From positions 1-64,000 of the forward strand of contig JAJYDX010000008.1 in assembly GCA_021777135.1 (NCBI GenBank): a stretch of DNA of 64,000 bases, in the 5' to 3' direction. Below, piece by piece: positions 54,352 to 62,906 of the stretch. The stretch comes from a bacterium (lineage in GTDB: Bacteria; SZUA-79; Acidulodesulfobacterales; Acidulodesulfobacteraceae). The position numbers and the translations under genes were made by a program. Under the pieces are notes generated by a model. That model was not told the origin of the DNA. It ran no database searches and saw only the letters and a list, made by a program, of their open reading frames with translations. Numbering within the stretch: position 1 is the first letter of the stretch; every line of letters begins with the position of its first letter.

Positions 54352-54366
54352 TTGTCATTATGACAA
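54352..54366. promoter_or_regulatory. Upstream palindromic site 1 (candidate enhancer)
   Basis: TTGTCAT-t-ATGACAA, a perfect 7-1-7 palindrome centred at 54359. It is one of two near-identical copies 23 bases apart, about 116 bases before the predicted sigma-54 start. Candidate binding site of an enhancer-binding activator. Confidence 0.7.
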
Positions 54367-54374
54367 GTATAAAT

Positions 54375-54389
54375 TTGTCATAATGACAA
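54375..54389. promoter_or_regulatory. Upstream palindromic site 2 (candidate enhancer)
   Basis: TTGTCAT-a-ATGACAA, the second copy, centred at 54382, about 93 bases before the predicted start. It differs from site 1 only at the central base. Confidence 0.7.
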
Positions 54390-54449
54390 AATAATAATTA
54401 TAAATTAAATTTTTCCTTAAAATACAAGAGTTTTATAAATTATATTTTT

Positions 54450-54466
54450 TGGCATTGTTTTTGCAT
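54450..54466 (+). promoter_or_regulatory. Sigma-54 promoter of htrA
   Basis: TGGCAT-TGTTT-TTGCAT fits the -24/-12 consensus TGGCAC-N5-TTGCW, with the essential GG (54451-54452) and GC (54463-54464) exactly 10 bases apart. The predicted start is near 54475, about 40 bases before htrA. Confidence 0.8.
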
Positions 54467-54515
54467 ATAAAATTATAAAGCAATTAAATAATTAAAAATA
54501 GGAGCTTTTTAGATT

Positions 54516-56000
54516 ATGGGTTTAAAATCTGATTCGAAAATTATAGGAGCTGGAGTATCGGTTCTTATCGGCATAATAGCAGGTGTCATAATTACCGCAA
54601 ACCTGCATTTATTCAAAAAATCTTTAGCAGACGGGAGCGCTCCGGTAATTTATACCACTACGGATTCCGAGATGCCCGCGCAGAACGGACCAAGCAATTT
54701 TATCGCACTGATAAAACGAGATAAGCCGTTTATAGTAAATATTAGAACGACGCAGAAAGTAAAAAGCGGACCCTTTCAGATGTACCATAGTCCTTTCGGC
54801 AACCAGCCCAATCCTTTCGGAAATTTTTTTAAAAACTTTTTTAATAACGCTCCTCAAAGCAGCTATACCGAAGAAAGTTTAGGTTCAGGGGTAATAATTA
54901 GTAAAAACGGTTATATAATAACAAATAACCATGTTATAAACGGCGCGACTAAAATATATGTCAAGCTTTACAACGGAAAGACGTTTAAGGCTTCTGTCAT
55001 AGGTAAAGACCCGCAGGTAGATCTTGCCCTTTTAAAAATAAACGACGGAAACAATCTTCCAGCGGCTATTCTAGGCGATTCAGGCAAGTCGCAAATAGGC
55101 GAGTGGGTTCTTGCTATAGGCAATCCATTCGGTTTAGGCTGGACGGTTACAAACGGCATAATAAGCGCAAAAGGCAGGGCAATAGGCGGTCCATACGAAG
55201 ATTTTATACAGACGAACGCGGCGATTAACCCTGGAAACAGCGGCGGTCCGTTAATAAATATGAAAGGACAGGTTGTAGGCATAAATACCGCCATAATAAA
55301 AGGCGCGCAGGGTATAGGATTTTCAATACCTATAAACGTTGTAAAACAGGTTCTTCCTGAACTTGAAACCGGAAAGATTACTAGGGGATGGCTAGGGATA
55401 GAGATACAAAAAATATCTCCAGCGCTTAAAAAAGCTTTTAATCTTGAAACTTCCCGCGGAGCGTTAGTGTCTTCGGTGCTTCCTAACGGTCCAGCTGCAA
55501 AAGCCGGATTGAGAAGCGGCGACGTAATAATAAAATTTAACGGAAAAGAAGTAAGGGAAATGTCCCAGCTTCCTTGGCTGGTAGGAAATACAAAACCTGG
55601 GAAAACAGTTCCTATAGAAATTATAAGGCACGGCAAAAAAGAAATGTTAACTATAACGGTTGGAAACTGGAAAAGCCCTAAAAATTCTTTTAATGAAAAA
55701 ACGCAGAAAGTTTCCGCTAAGAAATTAGGCATTATCGTGGTGCCGCTAACGCCTCAAAATATGCAAAGCTACGGAATTCAAAATGTCCGTCACGGAGTAA
55801 TAGTATCTAAGGTTATACCAGGCGGTGCAGGACAAAGAATGGGCATAATGCCCGGAGATGTTATAGAGTCTATAAATCATCAGTCGGTTAACGGCATAGG
55901 CGAGTATTTGAAATATATAAACAGTGCGGAGAAATCAAAGCAGTTTCTTTTCTATATAAGAAGAGGCAATATGAAACTGTATTTGGCATACTCCGAATAA
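54516..56000 (+). CDS. degP: DegP/HtrA-family periplasmic serine protease
   Basis: This is a periplasmic protease/chaperone for damaged envelope proteins. The 494-aa product has an N-terminal membrane anchor or signal (about 8-30) and a flexible linker. The protease domain has H139 (ITNNHVINGA), D169 (QVDLALLK) and S242 (PGNSGGPL). Two PDZ domains follow (about 275-375 and 395-490, with RGWLGIEIQ, GPAAKAGLRSGDVI and GGAGQRMGIMPGDVI). GGAG precedes the ATG by 11 bases. It stands behind a sigma-54 promoter with twin upstream palindromes, unusual for this gene. A terminator follows. Confidence 0.94.
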   Translation: MGLKSDSKIIGAGVSVLIGIIAGVIITANLHLFKKSLADGSAPVIYTTTDSEMPAQNGPSNFIALIKRDKPFIVNIRTTQKVKSGPFQMYHSPFGNQPNPFGNFFKNFFNNAPQSSYTEESLGSGVIISKNGYIITNNHVINGATKIYVKLYNGKTFKASVIGKDPQVDLALLKINDGNNLPAAILGDSGKSQIGEWVLAIGNPFGLGWTVTNGIISAKGRAIGGPYEDFIQTNAAINPGNSGGPLINMKGQVVGINTAIIKGAQGIGFSIPINVVKQVLPELETGKITRGWLGIEIQKISPALKKAFNLETSRGALVSSVLPNGPAAKAGLRSGDVIIKFNGKEVREMSQLPWLVGNTKPGKTVPIEIIRHGKKEMLTITVGNWKSPKNSFNEKTQKVSAKKLGIIVVPLTPQNMQSYGIQNVRHGVIVSKVIPGGAGQRMGIMPGDVIESINHQSVNGIGEYLKYINSAEKSKQFLFYIRRGNMKLYLAYSE

Positions 56001-56061
56001 ATAAAAAGTTTTCCTAAAACCAATACAAACTGTAAGCTTTCCATCACTCCTCCTAAAGGTG

Positions 56062-56099
56062 GCCCGGCTTTTTAAAAAGAGCCGGGCTATTTATTTTTA
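56062..56099 (+). terminator. Rho-independent terminator after htrA
   Basis: GC-rich GCCCGGCT (56062-56069) pairs with AGCCGGGC (56080-56087), followed by TATTTATTTTT. A classic strong terminator that isolates htrA from selB. Confidence 0.9.
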
Positions 56100-56172
56100 T
56101 GCCTATCTGTGATAAACTTAAAATAGAAAATCCATTCAATAATAATTAATTTTTTAAGCAGTTTTCCATAAA

Positions 56173-58122
56173 ATGGACGGTTTTATTTTAGGAACGGCGG
56201 GTCACATAGACCATGGAAAATCCTCGCTAATTAAAGCGCTTACCGGCGTAGAAACAGACAGGCTCGAAGAAGAAAAAAAGCGCGGCATCAGCATAGTGCT
56301 TGGTTACGCCAATATGGTTTTCCCTTCCGGCGTATCCGTGGGAATCGTTGATGTTCCCGGACACGCAAAATTCATAAAAACTATGGTTTCAGGTTCCGCA
56401 GGAATGAACGGCGTTTTGCTGGTTATAGCCGCAGACGACGGCATTATGGCACAAACCAAGGAACATCTGCTTATCTTAAAACTGCTAGGCGTCGAATTAA
56501 TCATACCGGTAATTACAAAAATAGATAAAGTCCAAGTCGAAATTATTTCAGAGAGGGAGGCTGAAACAAGTGACTTTTTAGAGTTATACGGCTATGGTAA
56601 ATCCGCCAGAAATATATTTAAAGTTTCCGTTAAATCCGGCGAAGGCATAGCCGAATTAAAAAAAGAAATAGAAAAAACTGCAAAAGAATATAGTTTAAAA
56701 TCTTTCCTAAAACCTGTTCCTACGAAAGTTTTTCTTCCCATAGACAGAATAATTTCCTCGAAAGGGTTCGGCACTATTCTAGCCGGAACATTGAAATACG
56801 GCAGTTTTTCAGCCGGGGATGAAATACAAATAATGCCTTCCGGCCTGACGGCAAGAGTAAAAAGCATAGAATCCCACAACAAGGTCATAGAAACTGCTAA
56901 TAAATCCATGAGAATATCTGTTAACGTTCCGTCGGTAAAAAAAGAAAGCGTTAAATTCGGGGACGTAATATCCGCAAAAAACAGTCTTGCCTCATCGGAT
57001 TATATTTTTGCAAAAGTTTTTTATGATTTTGAGAATAAGAAGGCTTTAAAAAGCCATATTTTATTGTCATTTATGACCGGAGGAACGTCTGTCAATTCTA
57101 AAATAATAATTCTTAACGAAGATAAAAGACTCGGTCCAGGGAAATATTCATATGCTATGTTTAAATTAAGTAATAAAATATCCACTATGTCTAAGGAAAA
57201 ATTTATTATAAGAGACATAGGCGCGGGCAAGACCGTCGGTGGCGGTATCATAATAGACCCTTTGCCGGATTACGTATATGAAGAATCTAAAAAAGGTATT
57301 TACGAGATAATGATTTCAGGTGATATTAAAGAAGCTGTTTACGGTTTTGTATCTGTTAACGGAGGAAGCGCTATAGAAAAGATTTATAAGAGATTAAACG
57401 TAAATTTTGCTGATTTTATAGCTGCTATAGACGCTTTAAAAATAGCCGGCAGGGTAATTGCAGACGATAAATACAAATTTGTTTTCTTAAAAGAATATTT
57501 CGACGAGGGAAGGGCCTTGCTGTTAAAAATAATAGACGAAAATTCAAAAGGCGGGAGCTTGGGTTTTAATAAGAAATTAAACAAACGCGAATTATACGCA
57601 ATTTTCGAACAGAATTTTAATAAGCCGGACGCGGTCGGACTTTTCGATATGACCGTGGAAGATTTACTGTCCAAAAAAGAGGTCTTATACCTCGATGGAA
57701 ATATAATTTCGAAAGGTTCGGAAGACAGGATTTCCGAAGCGGCTATGCCGGCCGAATATATAAAAATTGCCGAAAAAATAGAAAATTTATTAAATTCAAA
57801 CGGAAACAGCGTACCCGATTTGACTGAATTAGAAAATAAAATAAAAATAAATAAAAAAATATTTAATTATGTAACAGGTTTTATGATTAGACAAGGAAAA
57901 CTGGTAAGGGTTAACAGAGATATTTATTATCTTAAGGACCAGATAGACGATATTAAGTCCAAATTAGACGTTTTTTTTGGAACAGATGAAAAGTTAGAAC
58001 CTAAAAATATGAAAGAAATTGCCGGCGTTTCAAGAAAATACGCAATTCCTCTCCTTGAATATTTTGACAACATAGGATATACGAATAAAAAAGACAGCTA
58101 TAGAATAAAAAAAGGCAAATAA
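56173..58122 (+). CDS. selB: Selenocysteine-specific elongation factor SelB
   Basis: SelB brings Sec-tRNA to in-frame UGA codons at a SECIS hairpin. The 649-aa product has a G domain (GTAGHIDHGKSSLIKALTG, DVPGHAKFI, TKIDK), EF-Tu-like beta-barrel domains (about 175-340), and C-terminal winged-helix repeats (about 400-649). Length and order fit SelB. There is no Shine-Dalgarno visible. It implies selenoprotein synthesis, but selA, selC, selD and a selenoprotein are not in the window. Confidence 0.94.
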   Translation: MDGFILGTAGHIDHGKSSLIKALTGVETDRLEEEKKRGISIVLGYANMVFPSGVSVGIVDVPGHAKFIKTMVSGSAGMNGVLLVIAADDGIMAQTKEHLLILKLLGVELIIPVITKIDKVQVEIISEREAETSDFLELYGYGKSARNIFKVSVKSGEGIAELKKEIEKTAKEYSLKSFLKPVPTKVFLPIDRIISSKGFGTILAGTLKYGSFSAGDEIQIMPSGLTARVKSIESHNKVIETANKSMRISVNVPSVKKESVKFGDVISAKNSLASSDYIFAKVFYDFENKKALKSHILLSFMTGGTSVNSKIIILNEDKRLGPGKYSYAMFKLSNKISTMSKEKFIIRDIGAGKTVGGGIIIDPLPDYVYEESKKGIYEIMISGDIKEAVYGFVSVNGGSAIEKIYKRLNVNFADFIAAIDALKIAGRVIADDKYKFVFLKEYFDEGRALLLKIIDENSKGGSLGFNKKLNKRELYAIFEQNFNKPDAVGLFDMTVEDLLSKKEVLYLDGNIISKGSEDRISEAAMPAEYIKIAEKIENLLNSNGNSVPDLTELENKIKINKKIFNYVTGFMIRQGKLVRVNRDIYYLKDQIDDIKSKLDVFFGTDEKLEPKNMKEIAGVSRKYAIPLLEYFDNIGYTNKKDSYRIKKGK

Positions 58123-58173
58123 ACGCTTAATATCCCAAATACAGATTTAGAAATTTATTTTTTTATAAATTTT

Positions 58174-58182
58174 TGCTATAAT
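58174..58182 (+). promoter_or_regulatory. Extended -10 promoter of the menaquinone gene set
   Basis: TGCTATAAT fits TGnTATAAT, 39 bases before ubiD. The -35 region is poor. Confidence 0.5.
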
Positions 58183-58221
58183 GGTATAAAATCAATTAAT
58201 TATTTATTTAAAATATATATC

Positions 58222-59670
58222 ATGCCTTATAAAGACCTTCATGAATTTATTCGGATATTAGAAAAAAATAACGACTTGCTCAGGGTAGCAGCTCCCGTAG
58301 ACAGGATTTTGGAAATAGCTGAAATTGCCGACAGGATGGTAAAAAAAGAGGGTCCGGCACTTTTATTCGAAAATGTAAAAGGTTATAATTTCCCAGTTTT
58401 AATAAATATGTTCGGTTCAAATAAACGGATATTACAAGCTTTCGAGGTTGAAAGCCTGGATGACGTCGGAAAAAGAATTTCTGAAATAATAGACCCAGAA
58501 ATTCCTACAAATTTTTTCGAAAAAATAAAATCTCTTTCAAAGCTAAAAAAACTTGCAGATTATATGCCTAAAATCGTCAAGAATGCCAAATGCAAAGAGG
58601 TTGTAATAAACAAGCCTCCTTTATTAGATATTTTGCCGGTTTTAAAGACATGGCCGGAAGACGGCGGACCCTTTATTACGCTTCCCCTTGTTTTTACTAA
58701 AGATCCTGAAAGCGGTTCAACCAACGTCGGCATGTATAGAATACAGGTTTACGACGATGTTTCCTGCGGTATGCACTGGCACATACATAAAGACGGTGCA
58801 AGGCATTTCAGAAAATATAAAGAACTTGGGAGAAAAATACCCGTCTCGGTAGTTGTAGGTTCTGATCCGGCAGTTATTTATTCTGCCACCGCACCCCTTC
58901 CGCCCGATATAGAAGAGATGATGTTTGCCGGATTTTTAAGAGGCGAAGCCGTAGAACTCGTAAAATGCGAGACTAACGATATATATGTTCCGGCAAATGC
59001 AGAATTTGTCATAGAAGGCTATATCGACCCTTCTGAAGATTTCAGGATAGAAGGTCCTTTCGGCGACCATACAGGATATTATTCTCTTGAGGATTTTTAT
59101 CCAGTGTTTCATGCGGTACTAATAACTCACAGAAAAGATGCCGTATATCCGGCGACCATCGTTGGAAAACCTCCTATGGAAGACTGCTATATAGGGAAGG
59201 CTACGGAAAGGTTTTTTCTGCCTGCTATAAAAAAAATATTTCCTGAAATTATCGATATAAACCTGCCGTTTGAAGGAATATTTCATGATTTGGCATTCAT
59301 AAGTATTAAAAAAAGTTATCCCGGTCATGCCAAAAAAATTATGCACGGAATATGGGGCTTGGGTCTTATGATGTTTACTAAAATAATAGTCGTATTGGAC
59401 GAGGATGTTAATGTTCAGGATAAAAGCGAGGTTATCTGGAGAATATGTAATAATATCGATCCAAAAAGAGACGTTTCTTTCGTCGAAGGACCTATTGACG
59501 TTTTGGAACATGCTTCCGATATTCCTAACTACGGTTCTAAAATGGGTATAGATGCCACAAAGAAATGGGCTTCGGAAGGCTATAAAAGAAAATGGCCTAA
59601 TGATATCGTTATGTCTTCCGATATAAAACAGCTTGTTGACGAGAGATGGCAGGAATATGGCTTGAGTTAA
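58222..59670 (+). CDS. ubiD: UbiD-family prenylated-FMN decarboxylase (menaquinone, MqnL-type)
   Basis: This prFMN-dependent decarboxylase acts on the prenylated hydroxynaphthoate of the futalosine menaquinone route (inferred from context). The 482-aa product has MPYKDLHEFIRILEK, PALLFENVKGY, MHWHIHKDGARHF, EGYIDPSEDFRIEGPFGDHTG and DLAFISIKKSYPGHAKK, with the E-x-P-F-G-D-H-T-G motif of UbiD proteins. It leads a ubiD-ubiA-ubiX-mqnE run. There is no clear Shine-Dalgarno. Confidence 0.92.
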   Translation: MPYKDLHEFIRILEKNNDLLRVAAPVDRILEIAEIADRMVKKEGPALLFENVKGYNFPVLINMFGSNKRILQAFEVESLDDVGKRISEIIDPEIPTNFFEKIKSLSKLKKLADYMPKIVKNAKCKEVVINKPPLLDILPVLKTWPEDGGPFITLPLVFTKDPESGSTNVGMYRIQVYDDVSCGMHWHIHKDGARHFRKYKELGRKIPVSVVVGSDPAVIYSATAPLPPDIEEMMFAGFLRGEAVELVKCETNDIYVPANAEFVIEGYIDPSEDFRIEGPFGDHTGYYSLEDFYPVFHAVLITHRKDAVYPATIVGKPPMEDCYIGKATERFFLPAIKKIFPEIIDINLPFEGIFHDLAFISIKKSYPGHAKKIMHGIWGLGLMMFTKIIVVLDEDVNVQDKSEVIWRICNNIDPKRDVSFVEGPIDVLEHASDIPNYGSKMGIDATKKWASEGYKRKWPNDIVMSSDIKQLVDERWQEYGLS

Positions 59671-59675
59671 ATAAA

Positions 59676-60569
59676 ATGTTTAAAAAAATAAAAAATACGT
59701 TAGAATTAGTCAAGTTTTCTCATACAATATTCGTCCTACCCTTCGCCCTTAGCGCTTTTCTTCTTGCATTCTACGACAAATATCCGGCATCTTTCGGCAC
59801 CTATTTTTTTTATTATAAGATAATATGGGTCGTTATCGCTATGGCTTCAGGAAGAAGCGGCGCAATGGCATTTAACAGGATAATAGACAGAAAAATAGAC
59901 GCAAAAAATAAAAGGACGATGGAAAGAACAATTCCGAAAGGTGAACTTACTACTTTATACGGGGTTATTTTCGGCATAATTTCTTACGCAATTTTAATAA
60001 TTGCGGCATATGAACTTAATTTCATATGTTTTGCCCTTTCCCCTTTCGTAATAATTTTTATTACATTTTATTCTTTTACTAAAAGATTTACATTTTTTTC
60101 CCATACGGTTTTAGGAATCAGTATGGCCTTAGGTCCGATAGGAGCATGGCTTGCCGTTACCGGCGGCTTAAATTATAAGATTTTAATTATGGGTCTGGCC
60201 GTTGTTCTTTGGGGCGCAGGATTTGATATTCTCTACGCTATATTAGATTATGATTTCGATACCGCAAACGGGCTTTTTTCCGTCCCCGCAAAATTTGGAA
60301 TAGAAAACGCAATAACTATTTCGAGGATTTTACACCTACTTGCTTTAACCTGTCTGGTTTATTTATATTTTATATTCAATCTTAATTTTTTGTATATTGT
60401 AGGAATGGTCATAGTCGCCTGTTTTTTTGCTTATGAACATTTTTTGGTTTATAAGAGTTTAAATAATATAGACGCGGCATTTTTTACTATGAACGGATAT
60501 ATTTCCATAACTTTTTTTGTTTTTATATCGGCAAGCGTCTTATATTCTAAATTTTTTATTATGCCGTAA
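59676..60569 (+). CDS. ubiA: UbiA-family prenyltransferase (MqnP-type)
   Basis: This membrane enzyme attaches the polyprenyl chain to the quinone ring. The ~297-aa product has a polar start and VKFSHTIFVLPFAL. The two Asp-rich Mg-diphosphate motifs are NRIIDRKIDAKN and YAILDYDFDTAN. About eight to nine membrane segments follow. I prefer the ATG at 59676 to the in-frame ATG at 59646, which overlaps ubiD and adds residues not expected for the family; neither has a strong ribosome site. ubiX starts one base after its stop. Confidence 0.91.
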   Translation: MFKKIKNTLELVKFSHTIFVLPFALSAFLLAFYDKYPASFGTYFFYYKIIWVVIAMASGRSGAMAFNRIIDRKIDAKNKRTMERTIPKGELTTLYGVIFGIISYAILIIAAYELNFICFALSPFVIIFITFYSFTKRFTFFSHTVLGISMALGPIGAWLAVTGGLNYKILIMGLAVVLWGAGFDILYAILDYDFDTANGLFSVPAKFGIENAITISRILHLLALTCLVYLYFIFNLNFLYIVGMVIVACFFAYEHFLVYKSLNNIDAAFFTMNGYISITFFVFISASVLYSKFFIMP

Positions 60570-61253
60570 ATGAATATAAAAGAAAATATTAATAAAGAAA
60601 CTAACGAAAGTTCTTACATAGTCGCAATTACAGGAGCGTCAGGACCGATATACGGCTTCAGCCTCCTTAAGGCTTTGATATTTCGTTCTTTTTTTGTGCA
60701 TCTTATAATTTCCAAGCCAGGTTTTAGGGTCATAAAAGATGAACTTGGAATGTTTGGGAATATTTCAGAGCCTTATATAAACGCCGCAAACAAATCTTTA
60801 AATATAAAAGACGAGATAATAAATAAATTCGGACTGCAAAAAGTCGGTGACAGGTTTGCTATTTTAGACGATGATTTTTTAGAAGCGCGTATTGCCAGCG
60901 GTTCAGCCAAAAATGTTAACGGCATGGCGGTTATTCCATGTTCAATGGGCAGCCTTTCAAGAATAGCAAACGGAATTTCAGGGAATCTTATAGAACGGGC
61001 TGCTGACGTTATGCTTAAAGAAAGAAAAAAACTTGTCGTCTGTCCCAGAGAAACCCCGTTTAGCGATATTCACCTTAAAAATATGCTGTCGCTATACTCA
61101 TCCGGAGCGTCAATACTTCCTCCGATACCGGCATTTTATAATAAGCCTCAAACAATAGACGACATTGTGGATTTTATAACGGGTAAAATTTTAGACAGTC
61201 TAGGTATAGATAACGATATTTATTCAAGATGGAACGGTTATGACGCAAAATAA
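60570..61253 (+). CDS. ubiX: UbiX flavin prenyltransferase
   Basis: UbiX makes prenylated FMN, the cofactor of UbiD. The 227-aa product has AITGASGPIYGFSLLKAL near the N-terminus, VIPCSMGSLSRIANG in the middle, and CPRETPFSDIHLKNML near the end, all UbiX motifs. The N-terminal ~16 residues are extra. It directly follows ubiA and overlaps mqnE by 14 bases, matching the functional link. Confidence 0.94.
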   Translation: MNIKENINKETNESSYIVAITGASGPIYGFSLLKALIFRSFFVHLIISKPGFRVIKDELGMFGNISEPYINAANKSLNIKDEIINKFGLQKVGDRFAILDDDFLEARIASGSAKNVNGMAVIPCSMGSLSRIANGISGNLIERAADVMLKERKKLVVCPRETPFSDIHLKNMLSLYSSGASILPPIPAFYNKPQTIDDIVDFITGKILDSLGIDNDIYSRWNGYDAK

Positions 61254-62319
61254 AAATTTTGATTTAATAAAAGAAAAGGTTTATAATAATAAACGATTAT
61301 CTGCAGATGATGCTTTGTTTTTGTTTAAATCCCATGATTTAATTACATTGGGCGAACTGGCAAACTTCAAAAACTTTAAAGTTAACGGAGATAAAGTATA
61401 TTATATCGTTAATATCCACATAAATTATACCAATATATGCGTTAACAGGTGCGCCTTCTGTGCTTTCTACAGAAAGGGAAAGGAAACGGACGCATATTCA
61501 ATGAGCGTGGACGATATAATAGATTATATTAAGACAAATTACAAAACTAATAATTTTAAAGAAGTTCATATAGTCGGAGGTCTTCATCCATCCCTCCCTT
61601 ACGGCTTTTATTTAAATATGGTTCAAAGGATAAAAAAAGAGTTTCCGTCTCTAAAAATACAGGCCTTTACGGCGGTAGAAATAGATTATTTATCTAAAAT
61701 TTCCGGGTTGTCCGAAAAAGACGTATTGAATGATTTAAAAGAAAACGGTTTGGACAGTATTCCAGGGGGCGGAGCAGAAATTTTTAATCCTGCCGTAAGA
61801 AAAAGATTATGTCCTCAAAAAATTAGCGGGGAAAGGTGGTTAAAAATTCACAAAACAGCCCATAAAATAGGGATTCCTTCCAATGCTTCTATGCTTTATG
61901 GAGTAAAAGAACGCTATGAAGACAGGGTAAGCCATTTAAACGAAATAAGGCTTGCGCAGGATGAATCGGGCGGATTTAATTCATTTATTCCCTTCGCATT
62001 CCAGCCAAAAAACACCGCGGTAAAAAATTCAGCCACAACTTCGGGATATGACGATCTTAAGGTAATTGCTATTTCACGCCTATTTTTAGATAATTTTAAG
62101 CATATAAAAACATTCTATGTGAACCTTGGTATTAATCTTGCGCAGGTTTCCCTTTCTTTCGGAGCCGACGATTTTGACGGCACGTTAACTGAGGAAAAAA
62201 TATCGCATAATGCCGGTTCGGTTCATCCAGTCGGTCTTAGCGTTAAAAACGTAAAAAAGATAATAGAAGAAACCGGCAAACTTCCAGTTGAAAGAGATAC
62301 TTTATATAATGTTTTTTAA
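61240..62319 (+). CDS. mqnE: Aminofutalosine synthase MqnE (radical SAM)
   Basis: MqnE joins the MqnA product (3-enolpyruvyl-benzoate) to adenosine by radical chemistry, giving aminofutalosine for menaquinone. The 359-aa product has NIHINYTNICVNRCAFCAFYR, whose CxxxCxxC binds the cluster, then SIPGGGAEIFNPAVRKRLCP and NASMLYGVKERYEDRVSHL. These favour MqnE over the similar MqnC. The rest of the pathway (mqnA, C, D) is not in the window. It overlaps ubiX by 14 bases. Confidence 0.92.
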   Translation: MTQNKNFDLIKEKVYNNKRLSADDALFLFKSHDLITLGELANFKNFKVNGDKVYYIVNIHINYTNICVNRCAFCAFYRKGKETDAYSMSVDDIIDYIKTNYKTNNFKEVHIVGGLHPSLPYGFYLNMVQRIKKEFPSLKIQAFTAVEIDYLSKISGLSEKDVLNDLKENGLDSIPGGGAEIFNPAVRKRLCPQKISGERWLKIHKTAHKIGIPSNASMLYGVKERYEDRVSHLNEIRLAQDESGGFNSFIPFAFQPKNTAVKNSATTSGYDDLKVIAISRLFLDNFKHIKTFYVNLGINLAQVSLSFGADDFDGTLTEEKISHNAGSVHPVGLSVKNVKKIIEETGKLPVERDTLYNVF

Positions 62320-62374
62320 TTATTCTTTATTTTAATTAATTTTAATGATTTAAAATGTTTAAGGAGGCTTAAAA

Positions 62375-62902
62375 ATGTTGAACTTAAACGAGTTTGTATT
62401 TTATCCAGGGTACGGTGTTTGTATCGTAGAATCTATTTCTAAACAAAAAATAGGTTCCACGGAAATGTCTTTTTACAATATTAGGGTTTTGGAAAACAAT
62501 GCAAAAATTATGGTGCCGGTTAAAAATGAAGCAGAAGCCGGACTTCGTCTTCTTATTAAAGAAAATGAAATACAGAAGGTTTTTGACGTGCTAGAAGAAA
62601 AATGCGTGAAAAAACCTTTTGCAAGAAAGGAATCATGGAACAAAAGATTCAACGGATACAATATTAAATTATGTTCTTCATGCCTTTTTGAAGTTGCGGA
62701 GGTTTTGAGGGACCTTTATATTTTAAAATGCGAGAAAGAGTTATCTTTTGCAGAAAAAAAGATGTTTGAGAAAGCAAAGCATTTAATCATAAAAGAACTT
62801 TCTACGGTAATGAATAAATCAGAGAATTTCGTGGAAGAAAAAATAAAAAAAATTTTTATTCATACCCCTGTTCAATCCCCTAACTTAAATTTAAACGCTT
62901 AA
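62375..62902 (+). CDS. carD: CarD/CdnL-type RNA polymerase-binding regulator
   Basis: CarD/CdnL proteins bind RNA polymerase beta and stabilise open complexes. The 175-aa product has an N-terminal RNAP-interacting domain, LNEFVFYPGYGVCIVESI, and a basic DNA-binding C-terminal helical domain with KRFNGYNIKLCSSCLFEVAEVLRDLYIL. Two adjacent Cys (CSSC) lie in that domain. AAGGAGG precedes the ATG. It is followed directly by a PIN/TRAM protein, an arrangement common in bacteria with ispD downstream. Confidence 0.92.
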   Translation: MLNLNEFVFYPGYGVCIVESISKQKIGSTEMSFYNIRVLENNAKIMVPVKNEAEAGLRLLIKENEIQKVFDVLEEKCVKKPFARKESWNKRFNGYNIKLCSSCLFEVAEVLRDLYILKCEKELSFAEKKMFEKAKHLIIKELSTVMNKSENFVEEKIKKIFIHTPVQSPNLNLNA

Positions 62903-62906
62903 TATA

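Noticed and set aside
54968-55732. 254-aa minus-strand frame inside htrA
   Set aside because: Pro/Phe/Ile-rich antisense of the protease and PDZ codons; catalytic motifs are on the + strand.
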